Shown here piece by piece: positions 43,061-52,957 of a stretch of DNA of 64,000 bases. This DNA comes from Chitinophaga deserti (lineage in GTDB: Bacteria; Bacteroidota; Bacteroidia; Chitinophagales; Chitinophagaceae): the NCBI RefSeq assembly GCF_003149455.1, contig NZ_QFFK01000006.1, positions 1-64,000 on the forward strand, given 5' to 3'. The translations under genes were made by a program, and so were the position numbers. Below the pieces are notes generated by a model. The model did not search any database. It had not been told where the DNA came from and saw only the letters and a program-made list of their open reading frames with translations. Numbering within the stretch: position 1 is the first letter of the stretch; the number at the start of each line of letters is the position of its first letter.

Positions 43061-45655
43061 ATGGAAGCCCATCCCGTAAATATCAAAGATTTAATACAGC
43101 AGTATGGCACCGATCCCGGTACCGGCATCAGCCCTGAAAAGGCGGAACAGCTGCTGGCAGAGCATGGCCCCAACGAGCTGGCGGCCACCCACAGGGAGTC
43201 TCCATGGATGATCCTCCTGCACCAGTTCATGAGCCCCGTCATCTACCTGCTGGTTATTGCCATGGGCATGTCCCTCTTCTTCCGGGAATGGCTCGATGCC
43301 ATCGCTATTGCCGTTGTGATCCTCCTGAACGCAATCATCGGTTTTATCATGGAATTCCAGGCCGGTAAAGCCATGGACGCCCTCAGGCAAATGACCACCC
43401 AGTCTGCCAGGGTACTCCGGGGCGGGCATGTCACCGAAATCCTCTCCACCAGCATCGTTCCCGGCGATATCATCCTGCTCGATGCAGGAGATATGGTTCA
43501 GGCCGACGGCCGCATCCTGGAAGCCACCAGCCTCCAGGCAGATGAGTCGGCCCTCACCGGGGAATCCCTCCCGGCAGACAAATCGGCCGGTGAACTCCCG
43601 GAAGACACCCCGCTGGCCGAGCGCTCCAATATGGTGTATAAAGGCACCTTCATCCGGAACGGCAATGCGAAAGTGCTCTGCACTTCCACGGGCATGCAAA
43701 CGGAGCTTGGCCATATCGCCCACCTGGTGGCCGGGGCGAAAAAGTCGGCCACCCCGTTGGAAAAGAAACTGGAAAGCTTCAGTAAACGCCTGATCGGCAT
43801 CACCGTCGGCATCGTGATATTGATTTTCGTGGCCGGCGTCCTTAACCAGGTGCCCATCCTTGAAATGCTGAAAACCTCCATTGCACTGGCCGTTGCCGCC
43901 ATCCCGGAAGGTTTGCCGGTGGTGGCCACCCTCAGCCTGGCCAGGGGCATGATCCGTATGGCCCGGCAGAATGTAATCGTCAAAAAGCTCTCTGCCGTAG
44001 AAACCCTCGGGGCCACTACGGTGATCTGTACAGATAAAACCGGTACCCTCACGGAGAATAAAATGCAGGTGACAGACGCCCGGCTATATGCCTTAACCTG
44101 GAAGCAGGGCGAACCGGCGCCTGAAGAAGACGTATTCCGGCTCCTGAAGGAAACGGCAGTATTATGCAATAATGCCACGCTGGAAGGGGAAAAAGGCATC
44201 GGCGACCCTATTGAAGTGAGCCTGTTGCAGTTTGCAGAAGAAACCGGAGCGGAGGTAAACAGCCTCCGTTCAGCATTCAGTAAGCAGGACGAAGCCCCCT
44301 TCAACTCCGATACCCGTGTAATGGCCACCCTGCATCAAAGCAACGGGCAATACCGGGTATCTGCCAAAGGCGCCACGGAAGATCTGCTGGACTATTGCAC
44401 CACTATCCTGAAAAACGGCAACCATGAGCCATTAACCGCGGAAGAAAAGGCACATTGGATGGCTGCCACAGAGGAGCTGGCCGCATCCGGACTAAAAACA
44501 TTAGGCTATGCCTGCCGCCTGGAAAATGAAAGTCCGGATGAGATGCTGCAGAAGCTCGTATTCCTCGGTATAACGGGCTTTATGGACCCGCCGCGGCATG
44601 GGGTGAAGCAGGTGATCCGGGAATGCCATGGAGCCGGTATAAGGGTGCTGATGCTTACGGGTGACCATCCGGCTACGGCTGCTACCATTGCCCGGCAACT
44701 TGATATCGTTCAGGAAGGGGAGAAGCCGGTTGTTACAGGCCGGGAGCTGGAAAAAGACCCCGCTGCCTGGGAAGGTGCCGCGGTTTTTGCACGGGTAAGC
44801 CCCCGCCAGAAGCTCGACCTGGTGAACGGCCTTCAGGAAGATCATCATATCGTGGCCATGACGGGAGACGGGGTCAACGATGCTCCCGCACTGAAAAAGG
44901 CCGATATCGGCATCGCCATGGGCATCCGGGGCACGCAGGTATCGCAGGAAGTAGCGGATATGGTGCTGAAGGATGATGCCTTTGAATCTATTGTGATGGC
45001 AGTACGGCAGGGGCGTGTGATATTCACAAACATCCGCCGCTTCATTATCTTCCTGCTGTCCTGCAACCTGAGCGAGCTGCTGGTCATAGGAGGAATTGCC
45101 ACTTTCAATATTCCCTTCCAGCTTGCCGCCATTCAAATCCTTTTCATCAACCTCATCACTGATGTATTCCCCGCTATGGCGCTGGGCTTCACGGAGGGCG
45201 ACGATACCGTGATGCAGAAGTCGCCCCGTGATCCGCGCAAGCCCATCCTCAGCAGGAACGGGTGGACGTGGATCTGGGTATATGCCGCCGTGATAGGTGG
45301 CAGTGCGCTGGGTGCGGCTTTTGCCGCGGAGTATTTCAGGGAAGGTGTCACAGATGCGCGGGCAGCTAATAATGTGCTGTTTTATACCCTCATCCTATCC
45401 CAGCTCCTCCATGCATTGAGCATGAAAGAACCCCGTGAGAAGTTCCTGGGTGGCCCTGTGATGCGCAATAAATACCTGATCGGCTCCATTTTCCTCAGTG
45501 CGGGCGTTACACTGGCCTGCCTTTTCATACCCCCGGTAGCAGCGGCATTAAGGCTACAGATGATGCCGGCTATAGACTGGTGGATCACCGCAGGATTCAG
45601 TATTTTATCACTGCTGATCGTACGCCTGCTGTCGGGATTGTTTATGCGGAGGTAA
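43061..45655 (+). CDS. P-type Ca2+-transporting ATPase (P2A-like)
   Basis: The 864-residue pump has a cation-ATPase N-terminal domain, paired membrane helices, TGES (actuator), [10 protein letters not shown] (ion site in helix 4, the P2 signature), [13 protein letters not shown] (phosphorylated Asp325), [20 protein letters not shown] and a C-terminal helical bundle with [17 protein letters not shown]. This fits calcium-exporting bacterial SERCA-like ATPases; Na+ or other cations are possible. Start 43061 is preferred to an upstream TTG. Its stop abuts the stop of the convergent gene at 45656 without a gap. Confidence 0.9.
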   Translation: MEAHPVNIKDLIQQYGTDPGTGISPEKAEQLLAEHGPNELAATHRESPWMILLHQFMSPVIYLLVIAMGMSLFFREWLDAIAIAVVILLNAIIGFIMEFQAGKAMDALRQMTTQSARVLRGGHVTEILSTSIVPGDIILLDAGDMVQADGRILEATSLQADESALTGESLPADKSAGELPEDTPLAERSNMVYKGTFIRNGNAKVLCTSTGMQTELGHIAHLVAGAKKSATPLEKKLESFSKRLIGITVGIVILIFVAGVLNQVPILEMLKTSIALAVAAIPEGLPVVATLSLARGMIRMARQNVIVKKLSAVETLGATTVICTDKTGTLTENKMQVTDARLYALTWKQGEPAPEEDVFRLLKETAVLCNNATLEGEKGIGDPIEVSLLQFAEETGAEVNSLRSAFSKQDEAPFNSDTRVMATLHQSNGQYRVSAKGATEDLLDYCTTILKNGNHEPLTAEEKAHWMAATEELAASGLKTLGYACRLENESPDEMLQKLVFLGITGFMDPPRHGVKQVIRECHGAGIRVLMLTGDHPATAATIARQLDIVQEGEKPVVTGRELEKDPAAWEGAAVFARVSPRQKLDLVNGLQEDHHIVAMTGDGVNDAPALKKADIGIAMGIRGTQVSQEVADMVLKDDAFESIVMAVRQGRVIFTNIRRFIIFLLSCNLSELLVIGGIATFNIPFQLAAIQILFINLITDVFPAMALGFTEGDDTVMQKSPRDPRKPILSRNGWTWIWVYAAVIGGSALGAAFAAEYFREGVTDARAANNVLFYTLILSQLLHALSMKEPREKFLGGPVMRNKYLIGSIFLSAGVTLACLFIPPVAAALRLQMMPAIDWWITAGFSILSLLIVRLLSGLFMRR

Positions 45656-46156
45656 TCATTTAATTATCATCGAATCCAGAATATCCCCTTTCTCATTTAC
45701 ATATATGGTGATGACGGTGCGGGTAAGAAAAATGTCTATACTATAGTCGAAGATGGCGAACTGGAAATCATCTTCCGGGATGAAGCCCAGTCTTACGAGG
45801 TTCATTTGCCGTAATACCTGCAGATGCGGAGGATCAGAATTTTCAGGCGCAATAAGTGCCGCCATATTCTCTGGTGGTAATTCTTTTATCAGCATGCTGG
45901 TATAGTTACCCACTATGCCACCATTTTCCTCAGCAGCCTGCTCCCTGAGGTACCGCATTAACTTTTCATCAGCAGCGTCCAGCTCATCCATCATCTTTTG
46001 CATAGACTCCATTTGTGAAAGTGCTACCGGCTCACCGGAAAAGCTGATGTCAAAATCAAGGTATACCCCATTGCGTTTGATGCTTGCATCGTAGTATTCT
46101 GCAGGACTTTCATAGAAGATATCTCCGAAATGAGGGATGTAACACAGCTTCTTCAT
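45656..46156 (-). CDS. DUF2004-like protein
   Basis: The 166-residue cytoplasmic protein reads MKKLCYIPHFGDI, then a beta segment (GVYLDFDISFSGEPV), a helical middle and a C-terminal LGFIPEDDFQFAIFDYSID followed by a final strand. This layout resembles DUF2004 proteins of unknown role. Start 46156 is used because the preceding open frame crosses the terminator at 46266. Confidence 0.6.
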   Translation of the reverse strand: MKKLCYIPHFGDIFYESPAEYYDASIKRNGVYLDFDISFSGEPVALSQMESMQKMMDELDAADEKLMRYLREQAAEENGGIVGNYTSMLIKELPPENMAALIAPENSDPPHLQVLRQMNLVRLGFIPEDDFQFAIFDYSIDIFLTRTVITIYVNEKGDILDSMIIK

Positions 46157-46265
46157 TTGATAGTGATTTTCGGGGAATTTACATCCTTCCTTCCCTGCTA
46201 TGGAAGGGAGGTGATTCCGGCTGGCGGTTGGGGTGTTTGTATTGCAGGATAATGGCTTCCAGTAA

Positions 46266-46292
46266 CAAAAACGGCCCCGGAAACGGGGCCGT
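46266..46292 (-). terminator. Intrinsic terminator of the ABC permease gene
   Basis: ACGGCCCCG (46271-46279) and CGGGGCCGT (46284-46292) form a perfect 9-bp stem around 4 nt. On the minus strand TTTTTGTT follows. It lies 25 bases beyond the stop at 46317. Confidence 0.9.
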
Positions 46293-46316
46293 GAAATACA
46301 AGTGATAGAAGAAAAG

Positions 46317-48701
46317 CTATTCTGAGCGGAGGCTTTTAACAGGGTCGGCCAGCGCAGCGCGGATGCTCTGTGCACTAACGGTGAGCAGTGCAATGAGCAG
46401 GGCCCCAAGGGCCGTAGCGCCTACCAGCCACCAGGTAATCTCGGTGCGGTATTCAAACCCGTTCAGCCAGTGCTGCATACCCAGCCATGCCAGTGGTATG
46501 GCGATGACCAGTGCAATGAATACCAGTACTACGAAGTCGGTGGACATTAACCGCCAAAGGCTGAATACCGAAGCGCCCATTACTTTACGCACTCCAATTT
46601 CTTTCACACGCTGTTCGGCCATAAAGTTCGCCATGCCGAAGAGGCCGAGGCAGCTGATAAATATGGCCAGCACTGCAAAGTAGGCTGATAGTTTACCGAT
46701 GCGCTGTTCGGACAGAAACTTTTGTCCGTATTGCACATCCACGAATTCGTACATGAAAGGCACGCCGGGGTTATGTTTCGCGAACACTGTTTCCAGTTCC
46801 TTTATAGAATTGGCAACGGGTCTGTTCGGGTTGAGCCGAAGCAGTATGATATTACCACGTTCTTTATCCAGGCTGAATATGGTGCGGAACACGGGGTTGT
46901 AGGGCGATTGCATGACCATATCCTTCACCACGCCGATCACGTTAAATGCTACTCCGTCTTTTTTAACGACTTTCCCGACAGGATCTTTCAGCTGCATGAA
47001 TTTCACTGCGGTTTCGTTCAGGACAATAGCATTGGAATCGGAGGCAAGCTGCCGGTTGAAGTTGCGGCCCTCCAACAGCTCCCACTGCACCGTTTTCCCA
47101 TATTCGTGCGATACATCTACAGCTACGAAGTTGCCCTGAGCAGAAGGAGGCATTCCCTCCCATGTATAGCCATTATTGATGGCATAAATTTCACTGGGCG
47201 GAGACGAGGCATGAGATACATCGGTGGCTGCTCCGGATGCCAGTGCATCCTGCCGGATGAGGTCATAGTTTTTACGCAGTTCGTTGGTAGACATGAAAAC
47301 GTTGATCAGCCCATCGCGGTTATAGGCCACAGGCCTGTTCTGCGCATGCCGGATCTGCCGGAATACTATGATGGTTCCAATAATAAGTATTACAGAAACG
47401 GCGAATTGCAGCACTACCAGTGCCTTCCGGGGAGTGGAGGCATTACGGCCCGCTTTGAAGGTGCCTTTCAATACTTTCACCGGCTGAAAGGAGGATAAGT
47501 ATAAAGCAGGGTAACTGCCTGCCATAAGTCCTGTCAGGATCATGAACCCCATCCCTGCCGTCCAGAATAAGGGGTTTAGGAGCGGCAAAGAAATGTGTTT
47601 GCCGGCCACATCGTTAAAGGTGGGTAATGCCAGCTGAACCAATACTAATGACAATATGAATCCGATGAAAGCCAGCAGGATGGATTCACTGAAAAACTGC
47701 ACTACTAACTGGTTTCTGTGTGAGCCGACTGCTTTCCGGATACCCACTTCCCGCGCACGTTTTTCACTTCGGGCAGTACTGAGGTTCATGAAGTTGATAC
47801 ACGCCAGTAACAGTACGAAAACACCTATGATGCCGAAGAGCCATACAGACTGTATTCTGCCACCGGCGTTTTTACCTGCTTTCCATTCACTGTAAAGATG
47901 CCATTTACTCATGGGGAAAAGGAATACCTGCGGGTTAAAGCCTTTATCTTCTTCCCGCACTTTTTCCATTTTCACCTTTGTGATTTTTTTAGAAACAGTT
48001 TCAAGGTCTGCATGGTCGGCCAGCTGTGCGAATGATTGCACGAAGTTGGAACGCCAGGGGTTTGTCATCTCCCCGATCCATGGGTTTTGACGGAGGTACA
48101 GCGCCCAGGTAGACATGAACTGTAATCCGCCAAATGCAGAATTTTCCGGCAGGTCTTTATAAATGCCCGTTACTTTAACGGGGGCAGTATTGTCGAGTTT
48201 GATGATCTGACCCAGTGGGTTTTTATCCACGAAAATCGCTTTGGCGGAAGACTGGGAGAGGAGGATGGAATTAACATCGGTAAGCCCGTTGCGCGTGCCG
48301 GCCACCATGTCCAGACTCATTATTTCCGGGAATGCAGGTTCGAAGAAATTGCCTACATGCGATACGGCCACCTCTCCATGGGTAAGAATGTGGCTGTTGT
48401 TCCAGGATGCCATGGAAACGTGTTTGAAGTCGCTGCCATATTGTAACCGAAGCTCTTCGCCAAGCAAATAAGGGACTGATTGCTGTGTGCTGGTTTCACC
48501 GTTAAAGGTCTGGTGCTGCATCACCTGCACAATGCGGTCGTAGTTTTTATGATTTTTACTGAACGTCACTTCATCGTAGATCCACAGGCCAATGAGCAGC
48601 GCCACGCCCATGCCGATAGACAGTCCCGCGATATTAATCAGCGAAAAAGTCTTGTTCTTGAGGAGGTTCCTCCATGCGATTTTTAGATAGTTCCTGATCA
48701 T
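46317..48701 (-). CDS. FtsX/MacB-type ABC permease
   Basis: The 794-residue membrane protein has two MacB-like periplasmic domains and two FtsX permease cores, with the usual FtsX marks INFMNLSTARSEKRAREVGIR, split at about residue 290, and GLFGMANFMAEQRVKEIGVRK near 670. Such fused permeases in Bacteroidota work with a separate ATPase in lipid, peptide or antibiotic efflux. No ATPase gene adjoins it, so its partner must lie elsewhere. Start 48701 (MIRNYLKIAWRNL) is the family-typical N-terminus. Confidence 0.9.
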   Translation of the reverse strand: MIRNYLKIAWRNLLKNKTFSLINIAGLSIGMGVALLIGLWIYDEVTFSKNHKNYDRIVQVMQHQTFNGETSTQQSVPYLLGEELRLQYGSDFKHVSMASWNNSHILTHGEVAVSHVGNFFEPAFPEIMSLDMVAGTRNGLTDVNSILLSQSSAKAIFVDKNPLGQIIKLDNTAPVKVTGIYKDLPENSAFGGLQFMSTWALYLRQNPWIGEMTNPWRSNFVQSFAQLADHADLETVSKKITKVKMEKVREEDKGFNPQVFLFPMSKWHLYSEWKAGKNAGGRIQSVWLFGIIGVFVLLLACINFMNLSTARSEKRAREVGIRKAVGSHRNQLVVQFFSESILLAFIGFILSLVLVQLALPTFNDVAGKHISLPLLNPLFWTAGMGFMILTGLMAGSYPALYLSSFQPVKVLKGTFKAGRNASTPRKALVVLQFAVSVILIIGTIIVFRQIRHAQNRPVAYNRDGLINVFMSTNELRKNYDLIRQDALASGAATDVSHASSPPSEIYAINNGYTWEGMPPSAQGNFVAVDVSHEYGKTVQWELLEGRNFNRQLASDSNAIVLNETAVKFMQLKDPVGKVVKKDGVAFNVIGVVKDMVMQSPYNPVFRTIFSLDKERGNIILLRLNPNRPVANSIKELETVFAKHNPGVPFMYEFVDVQYGQKFLSEQRIGKLSAYFAVLAIFISCLGLFGMANFMAEQRVKEIGVRKVMGASVFSLWRLMSTDFVVLVFIALVIAIPLAWLGMQHWLNGFEYRTEITWWLVGATALGALLIALLTVSAQSIRAALADPVKSLRSE

Positions 48702-48818
48702 GCCAATGCTCCCTGCCAAGGCAATGCCATACCGGGGAGTGTTTTATTATTAAATCTATACAAATTGTGAATTAATATAAAGTGTTCGTTTTTGGAACAG
48801 TAGGTGTCCGCCTCCGGA

Positions 48819-49856
48819 TCAGGAATTCCGTTTTTCAAAATCGAGCAGCCATTGTTTGCGGTGAACACCTCCGCCGTAACCGGTAAGCTGTCCGTCTTCA
48901 CTGATAATACGATGGCAGGGCACAATAATGGAAATGCGATTCATTCCATTGGCGCGGGCTACGGCACGGATGGCTGATGGGTTTCCCAGTGTATTAGCCT
49001 GGCGCTTGTAGGTGCTGGTAGTACCATAAGGCACGGTTTGCAGGAGTTGCCATACTTCCTGCTGGAAGGGCGTTCCCGGGGTGAAGAGCGGTACGGTAAA
49101 GACTTTCCTGTTCCCTTCGAAATATTCATCCAGTTCACTGCGCAGCTGCCTGAAATGAGGGTTATCGCCGGGGATGATTTCTGCGTTATGCAGCCGGGCA
49201 ATATCTTTCAATTCGGTTTCGAGCATTTTACGGTCGGAGAATTCGAGGAGGCAAACGCCTTCATCTGCGGCACAGGCAAACATGGTACCCAGGGGAGTTT
49301 CGAGCCGGATGGCGTTGATGACGTTGCGGCTTTTACTGTTAGACGGGGCTACGCCAAAAACTGATTTGAATGAATCTGCGAAGCCGCTGAGGGAATCGTA
49401 TCCTGATTCAAACGCAGTTCCGGTAACAGGGGCGCCATCGCGCAGGTGGCGGAAGGCGGAATTAAGGCGGAACATACGCTGGTAAGCGTGAAAGGTGATA
49501 CCATGGTTTTTCAGGAACCAGCGGCGGATGGCGCTGGGCTCCAGTCCCATTTCCAGCAGTGCCTCGTCCCGGAATTTCTTCGAAGGGTCGGCACTCAGGG
49601 CTTCGAGCAGGGTACGGATATGTTCAGGAGTTTCACCGCTTTTTTCCAGCGGCCGGCACACTTTGCAGGGACGGTATCCTTTGAGAATCGCTTCTTTTGC
49701 GGTGGATACGAACTCCACATTCTCGGGTTTGGGCTTTCGCGCAGTGCAGGTGGGTCGGCAGAAGATGCCGGTTGTTTTAACGGCGGTGAAAAAAGTGCCT
49801 TCAAACGTGCTGTCTTTTTCGATAATGGCCTGGTACATTCTTTCGCGGGTAAGCAT
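48819..49856 (-). CDS. ada: Ada: bifunctional DNA alkyl-repair protein and activator
   Basis: The 345-residue protein has the complete Ada layout: a zinc domain with FCRPTC and CKVC (Cys33, Cys37, Cys64, Cys67), an AraC-type helix-turn-helix (about 80-170) and a methylguanine methyltransferase domain with IIVPCHRI (acceptor Cys314). It repairs alkyl-phosphotriesters and O6-alkylguanine, and methylation of an N-terminal Cys turns it into a transcription activator in known members. Start 49856 (MLTRERMYQAI) is preferred to an ATG six codons earlier. No alkylation-repair partner gene is adjacent. Confidence 0.95.
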   Translation of the reverse strand: MLTRERMYQAIIEKDSTFEGTFFTAVKTTGIFCRPTCTARKPKPENVEFVSTAKEAILKGYRPCKVCRPLEKSGETPEHIRTLLEALSADPSKKFRDEALLEMGLEPSAIRRWFLKNHGITFHAYQRMFRLNSAFRHLRDGAPVTGTAFESGYDSLSGFADSFKSVFGVAPSNSKSRNVINAIRLETPLGTMFACAADEGVCLLEFSDRKMLETELKDIARLHNAEIIPGDNPHFRQLRSELDEYFEGNRKVFTVPLFTPGTPFQQEVWQLLQTVPYGTTSTYKRQANTLGNPSAIRAVARANGMNRISIIVPCHRIISEDGQLTGYGGGVHRKQWLLDFEKRNS

Positions 49857-49917
49857 GGCGTTGATTTTAATCAAAGATAGGCCCGCGCGGAAATGCAGGC
49901 AACCGGAAAATGAACAA

Positions 49918-50820
49918 CTATTTTTCCGGCAGGGGAGTGCTCTTTTGGGAGCTGAGCCAGATACCCGCCAATACCAGTATTCCTCCCGCCCATTGCAGGC
50001 CGGTAAAAGATTCCTGCAGGAAGATGAATGCCACGATGGCGCCGATCACGGGATTAAGATTGAGGAAATTACCCACCTGTGCGGCAGGCAGGTTTTCCAG
50101 CGCTTTATTATACAGGAAATACGCTACCGCAGAAGCTAGGATGCCGCAATAGCAAAGCCCCAGCCAGGCTTTCCAGGAAATCTCAGGCCAGCCCTGTTGC
50201 TGCACCTGCATCCAGCCGAACGGAACCGATAATACCGTACCGATCATCATACTCACAGCCGTTACCTGCAGCGTGTCATGATCTTTTACGGAGCGCGACA
50301 GCAGGGTGTATACACTCCAAAGGCACACTGCCGCTACGATGAGCGTACTGCCCAATAAACTGCCGTCCCCTTTTCCCGGACTACCGACAAAGCCCACCAG
50401 TATCACACCAGCTACCGACAGTACGATGCCGGCCACCAGCCTTGCACTCAGCTGCTCTTTCAGGAAAAGGACTGCAGGTATGGCAATAGCTACCGGAACA
50501 AGACCTTCAATGATAGCCCCCGTGCTGGCAGGTATATAATGCATGCCGGTATTGAAGCACAGATAATAAAAAGTAGTGCCGGATAGGCCCATCAGCGTAA
50601 GCTTACCCCAGGGCAGGGGCGCCCGCATCTTACGCCTGCGCACGATGTAGAAAGGCAGCAGCGCCAGGCATGCTATGGTATTGCGGATGGTAGCGGCTGT
50701 AAGCGGAGGAAGCTCCGATACCACGAACTTGGTGACAGAAAATGAACTGCCCCAGATCAGGAGCACGACAAAAATTGATAAAAGCCCTCTGGTATGCATT
50801 GAGCCGTTGGTGTTTTCCAT
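49918..50820 (-). CDS. EamA/DMT-superfamily transporter
   Basis: The 300-residue protein has ten predicted membrane segments in two EamA repeats, with LLIWGSSFSVTKFVV at the start of the first and GLCYCGILASAVAYFLYNKAL in the second. Family members export amino acids, metabolites or drugs. Start 50820 (MENTNG) is chosen; 50799 is also possible. The substrate is unknown. It is next to ada but separated by 61 bases. Confidence 0.85.
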   Translation of the reverse strand: MENTNGSMHTRGLLSIFVVLLIWGSSFSVTKFVVSELPPLTAATIRNTIACLALLPFYIVRRRKMRAPLPWGKLTLMGLSGTTFYYLCFNTGMHYIPASTGAIIEGLVPVAIAIPAVLFLKEQLSARLVAGIVLSVAGVILVGFVGSPGKGDGSLLGSTLIVAAVCLWSVYTLLSRSVKDHDTLQVTAVSMMIGTVLSVPFGWMQVQQQGWPEISWKAWLGLCYCGILASAVAYFLYNKALENLPAAQVGNFLNLNPVIGAIVAFIFLQESFTGLQWAGGILVLAGIWLSSQKSTPLPEK

Positions 50821-50912
50821 AAGCCAGTCGCCGTATTGAGCCGCGAACGTCACAAGTTAATGAATTCAGCGAAGCTTCCGGCTGCGAAAAAATGCACCGC
50901 AGGCACCCTGCA

Positions 50913-51323
50913 TTATTGCGCTACTTTAATATATCCCCATCCTTCTTTCTGCCTTGTAAGGATCTCATAAATCGCGTCAGGTACTACTTCTACCCCGGTA
51001 ATGAGTTCGGAAGTATTTACCTGCTTGCGTTTCATCGTTTCTCCGCATACTTTAAACTTCATGCGGCCGGTTTTTAAAAGCGCTTCCACTTCAGGCTTTA
51101 CGGTAGATTTCTCTGCACATACGAAGGGGAGCGCTTCACTGTAAATTGCCACTTCCAGCTGCGCATCGGGCCGCCCGTCCAGTATGCTTTTAGCCTGCCG
51201 CACAACGGCCTGGTGGTTGGCGGGGTCTTTACTCGTAAGGTCGAACACCACTTTATAAGGTACGCTTTGTGCAACTGCAGCAGTGCTGAATAAGATTAGT
51301 AGTAAGGAAACCAGTGTTTTCAT
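50913..51323 (-). CDS. Sec-exported DsrE-like protein
   Basis: The 136-residue product has a signal peptide (AAVAQ) and a DsrE-like alpha-beta fold: VPYKVVFDLTSKDP, then a helix with QAKSILDGRPDAQLEVAIYS. Cysteines lie in LPFVCAEKS and FKVCGETMKR; the latter is where DsrE-type sulfur carriers often have the active Cys. It is the last gene of a three-gene operon with a TsdA-like cytochrome (11-base gap) and a Tat-exported DsrE-like protein, pointing to periplasmic sulfane-sulfur handling. Confidence 0.75.
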   Translation of the reverse strand: MKTLVSLLLILFSTAAVAQSVPYKVVFDLTSKDPANHQAVVRQAKSILDGRPDAQLEVAIYSEALPFVCAEKSTVKPEVEALLKTGRMKFKVCGETMKRKQVNTSELITGVEVVPDAIYEILTRQKEGWGYIKVAQ

Positions 51324-51334
51324 ACAGTTTGTAT

Positions 51335-52258
51335 TTAAGGTTTAACGGAAGATGCCGGCACCATATGCCCGAAAGGCCCGTATTTATGCCGGTTTTCTGA
51401 AAAGGTATCTGCATAGGGGCCAAAAGGATGGTCGAAAGGCTTGGTCCGTATATCGGGCCAGTCGGCGCGGTAAGGTTTGTAAGTCCGTGGCTGCGACAAT
51501 ATCCATGCAGCTACATCCCATGCTTCTTCGGTGGTGAGCAGGGGCTTTTGCCAGGTGATGCCCTGGGGCATGTTGTTGTAAATAAACCCGGCCATTTTGC
51601 TGATACGGTATATGCCTGCCCCTGTGTTGAAGCTATGGTGGCCCCATAGCGGAGGATAGAGGAATCCCGCACCGGCGGGCTTACCGCGGCCGTCTGCTCC
51701 ATGGCACGATGCGCAATGCAGCATGTACACCAGCTGGCCCCGGTTAGGGTCTGCGGCAGATGGCTTCAGCGGCAGTTGCATAATGCCGCTGCCCGCGGGC
51801 CGGTTGCCACGGGGTACTTTATAGGAGAGCCATTGCATATATGCCACCATAGCCCGCATTTCCCGCCCGGTACTGTCTATCGGCCGCCCGTTGAGACTCC
51901 GTTCGAAGCAGTCGTTAATCTTCTTCTCCAGCGATTCCACAGTGCCGCTGCGGTCGCGGTATTTGGGATAGGTAGCCCGGGCCGCACTGAGATTATTGCC
52001 CCAGGGTATGGTACCGGCAGCCAGGTGGCAGTTCTGGCAGTTCATGCCATTACTGATTTTCGCAATGGAACCACCCGGACCGAAGTACCTGGCGGTGTTG
52101 GCGATAAGTTCACGGCCATAACGGATTTCATCGCCTGCAGGTGAATGTGCAATGGTGGCGGTATCCGGCGGTGTCCAGATAACTGCCGGGGCATGTTGCT
52201 GCCGCCGGCAGGCCATCAGTAAAAGGAAGGCCAGCGGCAAAATGAATAGGTATTGCAT
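51335..52258 (-). CDS. TsdA-like dihaem cytochrome c lipoprotein
   Basis: The 307-residue product is a lipoprotein (LLLMAC, Cys17) with two haem sites, CQNCH (74-78) and CASCH (182-186). The first domain has GMNCQNCHLAAGT, TVESLEKKINDCFERSLNG and REMRAMVAYMQWLS, characteristic of thiosulfate dehydrogenases of the TsdA family. Cys117 in NDCFERS is where those enzymes carry their unusual Cys axial haem ligand. It probably couples two thiosulfates to tetrathionate, or performs a related thiol oxidation or reduction. It is encoded 3 bases after one DsrE-like gene and 11 before another. Confidence 0.85.
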   Translation of the reverse strand: MQYLFILPLAFLLLMACRRQQHAPAVIWTPPDTATIAHSPAGDEIRYGRELIANTARYFGPGGSIAKISNGMNCQNCHLAAGTIPWGNNLSAARATYPKYRDRSGTVESLEKKINDCFERSLNGRPIDSTGREMRAMVAYMQWLSYKVPRGNRPAGSGIMQLPLKPSAADPNRGQLVYMLHCASCHGADGRGKPAGAGFLYPPLWGHHSFNTGAGIYRISKMAGFIYNNMPQGITWQKPLLTTEEAWDVAAWILSQPRTYKPYRADWPDIRTKPFDHPFGPYADTFSENRHKYGPFGHMVPASSVKP

Positions 52259-52261
52259 GGC

Positions 52262-52957
52262 TCAGCCTGCAAAGCAGTACCCGCAGTTTTTTTCCTGTGC
52301 CCGGCCGATAGCCCATACACCGGATGGTACCACCTGGATGCCCGGCAATACACCAGCCAGCCATTCGGATTTTACCACGTTTGCATCCATGCCCATTGCC
52401 TGGGCTGCAACTGCGCTGTACACCGTAATAGCCATGCTGCAAACGCAGAACATAACGCCGCTTTTCTGCAACTGGTCGATACCGATTTCTACCGGTCCCA
52501 CACCCGGCACACTGAAATCATTGGGCCCGGGTTGCCAGAAGGGGTTGCGTACAGCCGGAGCTTTTGTGGCGGGATCATCGGCTTTGAACATCTCACCGAA
52601 TTTGTACTTACTCCACAGATCGCTCCGCATGGCATATGGGATGGCATCGTGCCGTAACACCACCACCACCGAGCATTCTTTTTCATCAGTACCGGTCATG
52701 GAATTGGTGATCAGGAAAACCCTGGGCCATGCAAAGGGAAAAATACCATGCGGCCGCGGTGCATCGATCACGAGCCGGTGTTTGCCGTTAATTTTTTTGA
52801 ACCAATCGTCCGCCGAATTGACCATTGCAGTGTTTTCTGCAGCAGCCACAGGTAATGGAGACGAAAGCCATGCCAGCCCCAGCGAAGCTGCACTTACGGC
52901 GGCCTGTCCAATAAAATCGCGGCGTGACGGATAATTGTTAGAAGATAACCTGGACAT
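52262..52957 (-). CDS. Tat-exported DsrE-like protein with C-terminal CxxC
   Basis: The 231-residue product starts with a Tat signal (SRRDFIGQAAVSAASLG) and has a DsrE-like domain: KHRLVIDAPRP, ECSVVVVLRHDAIPYAM, and GVMFCVCSMAITVYSAVAAQ with Cys-x-Cys where sulfur carriers hold their cysteine. The protein ends in EKNCGYCFAG, a CxxC that could bind metal or sulfur. Tat export suggests folding or cofactor loading before export. It is the first gene of the operon with the TsdA-like cytochrome. Confidence 0.75.
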   Translation of the reverse strand: MSRLSSNNYPSRRDFIGQAAVSAASLGLAWLSSPLPVAAAENTAMVNSADDWFKKINGKHRLVIDAPRPHGIFPFAWPRVFLITNSMTGTDEKECSVVVVLRHDAIPYAMRSDLWSKYKFGEMFKADDPATKAPAVRNPFWQPGPNDFSVPGVGPVEIGIDQLQKSGVMFCVCSMAITVYSAVAAQAMGMDANVVKSEWLAGVLPGIQVVPSGVWAIGRAQEKNCGYCFAG

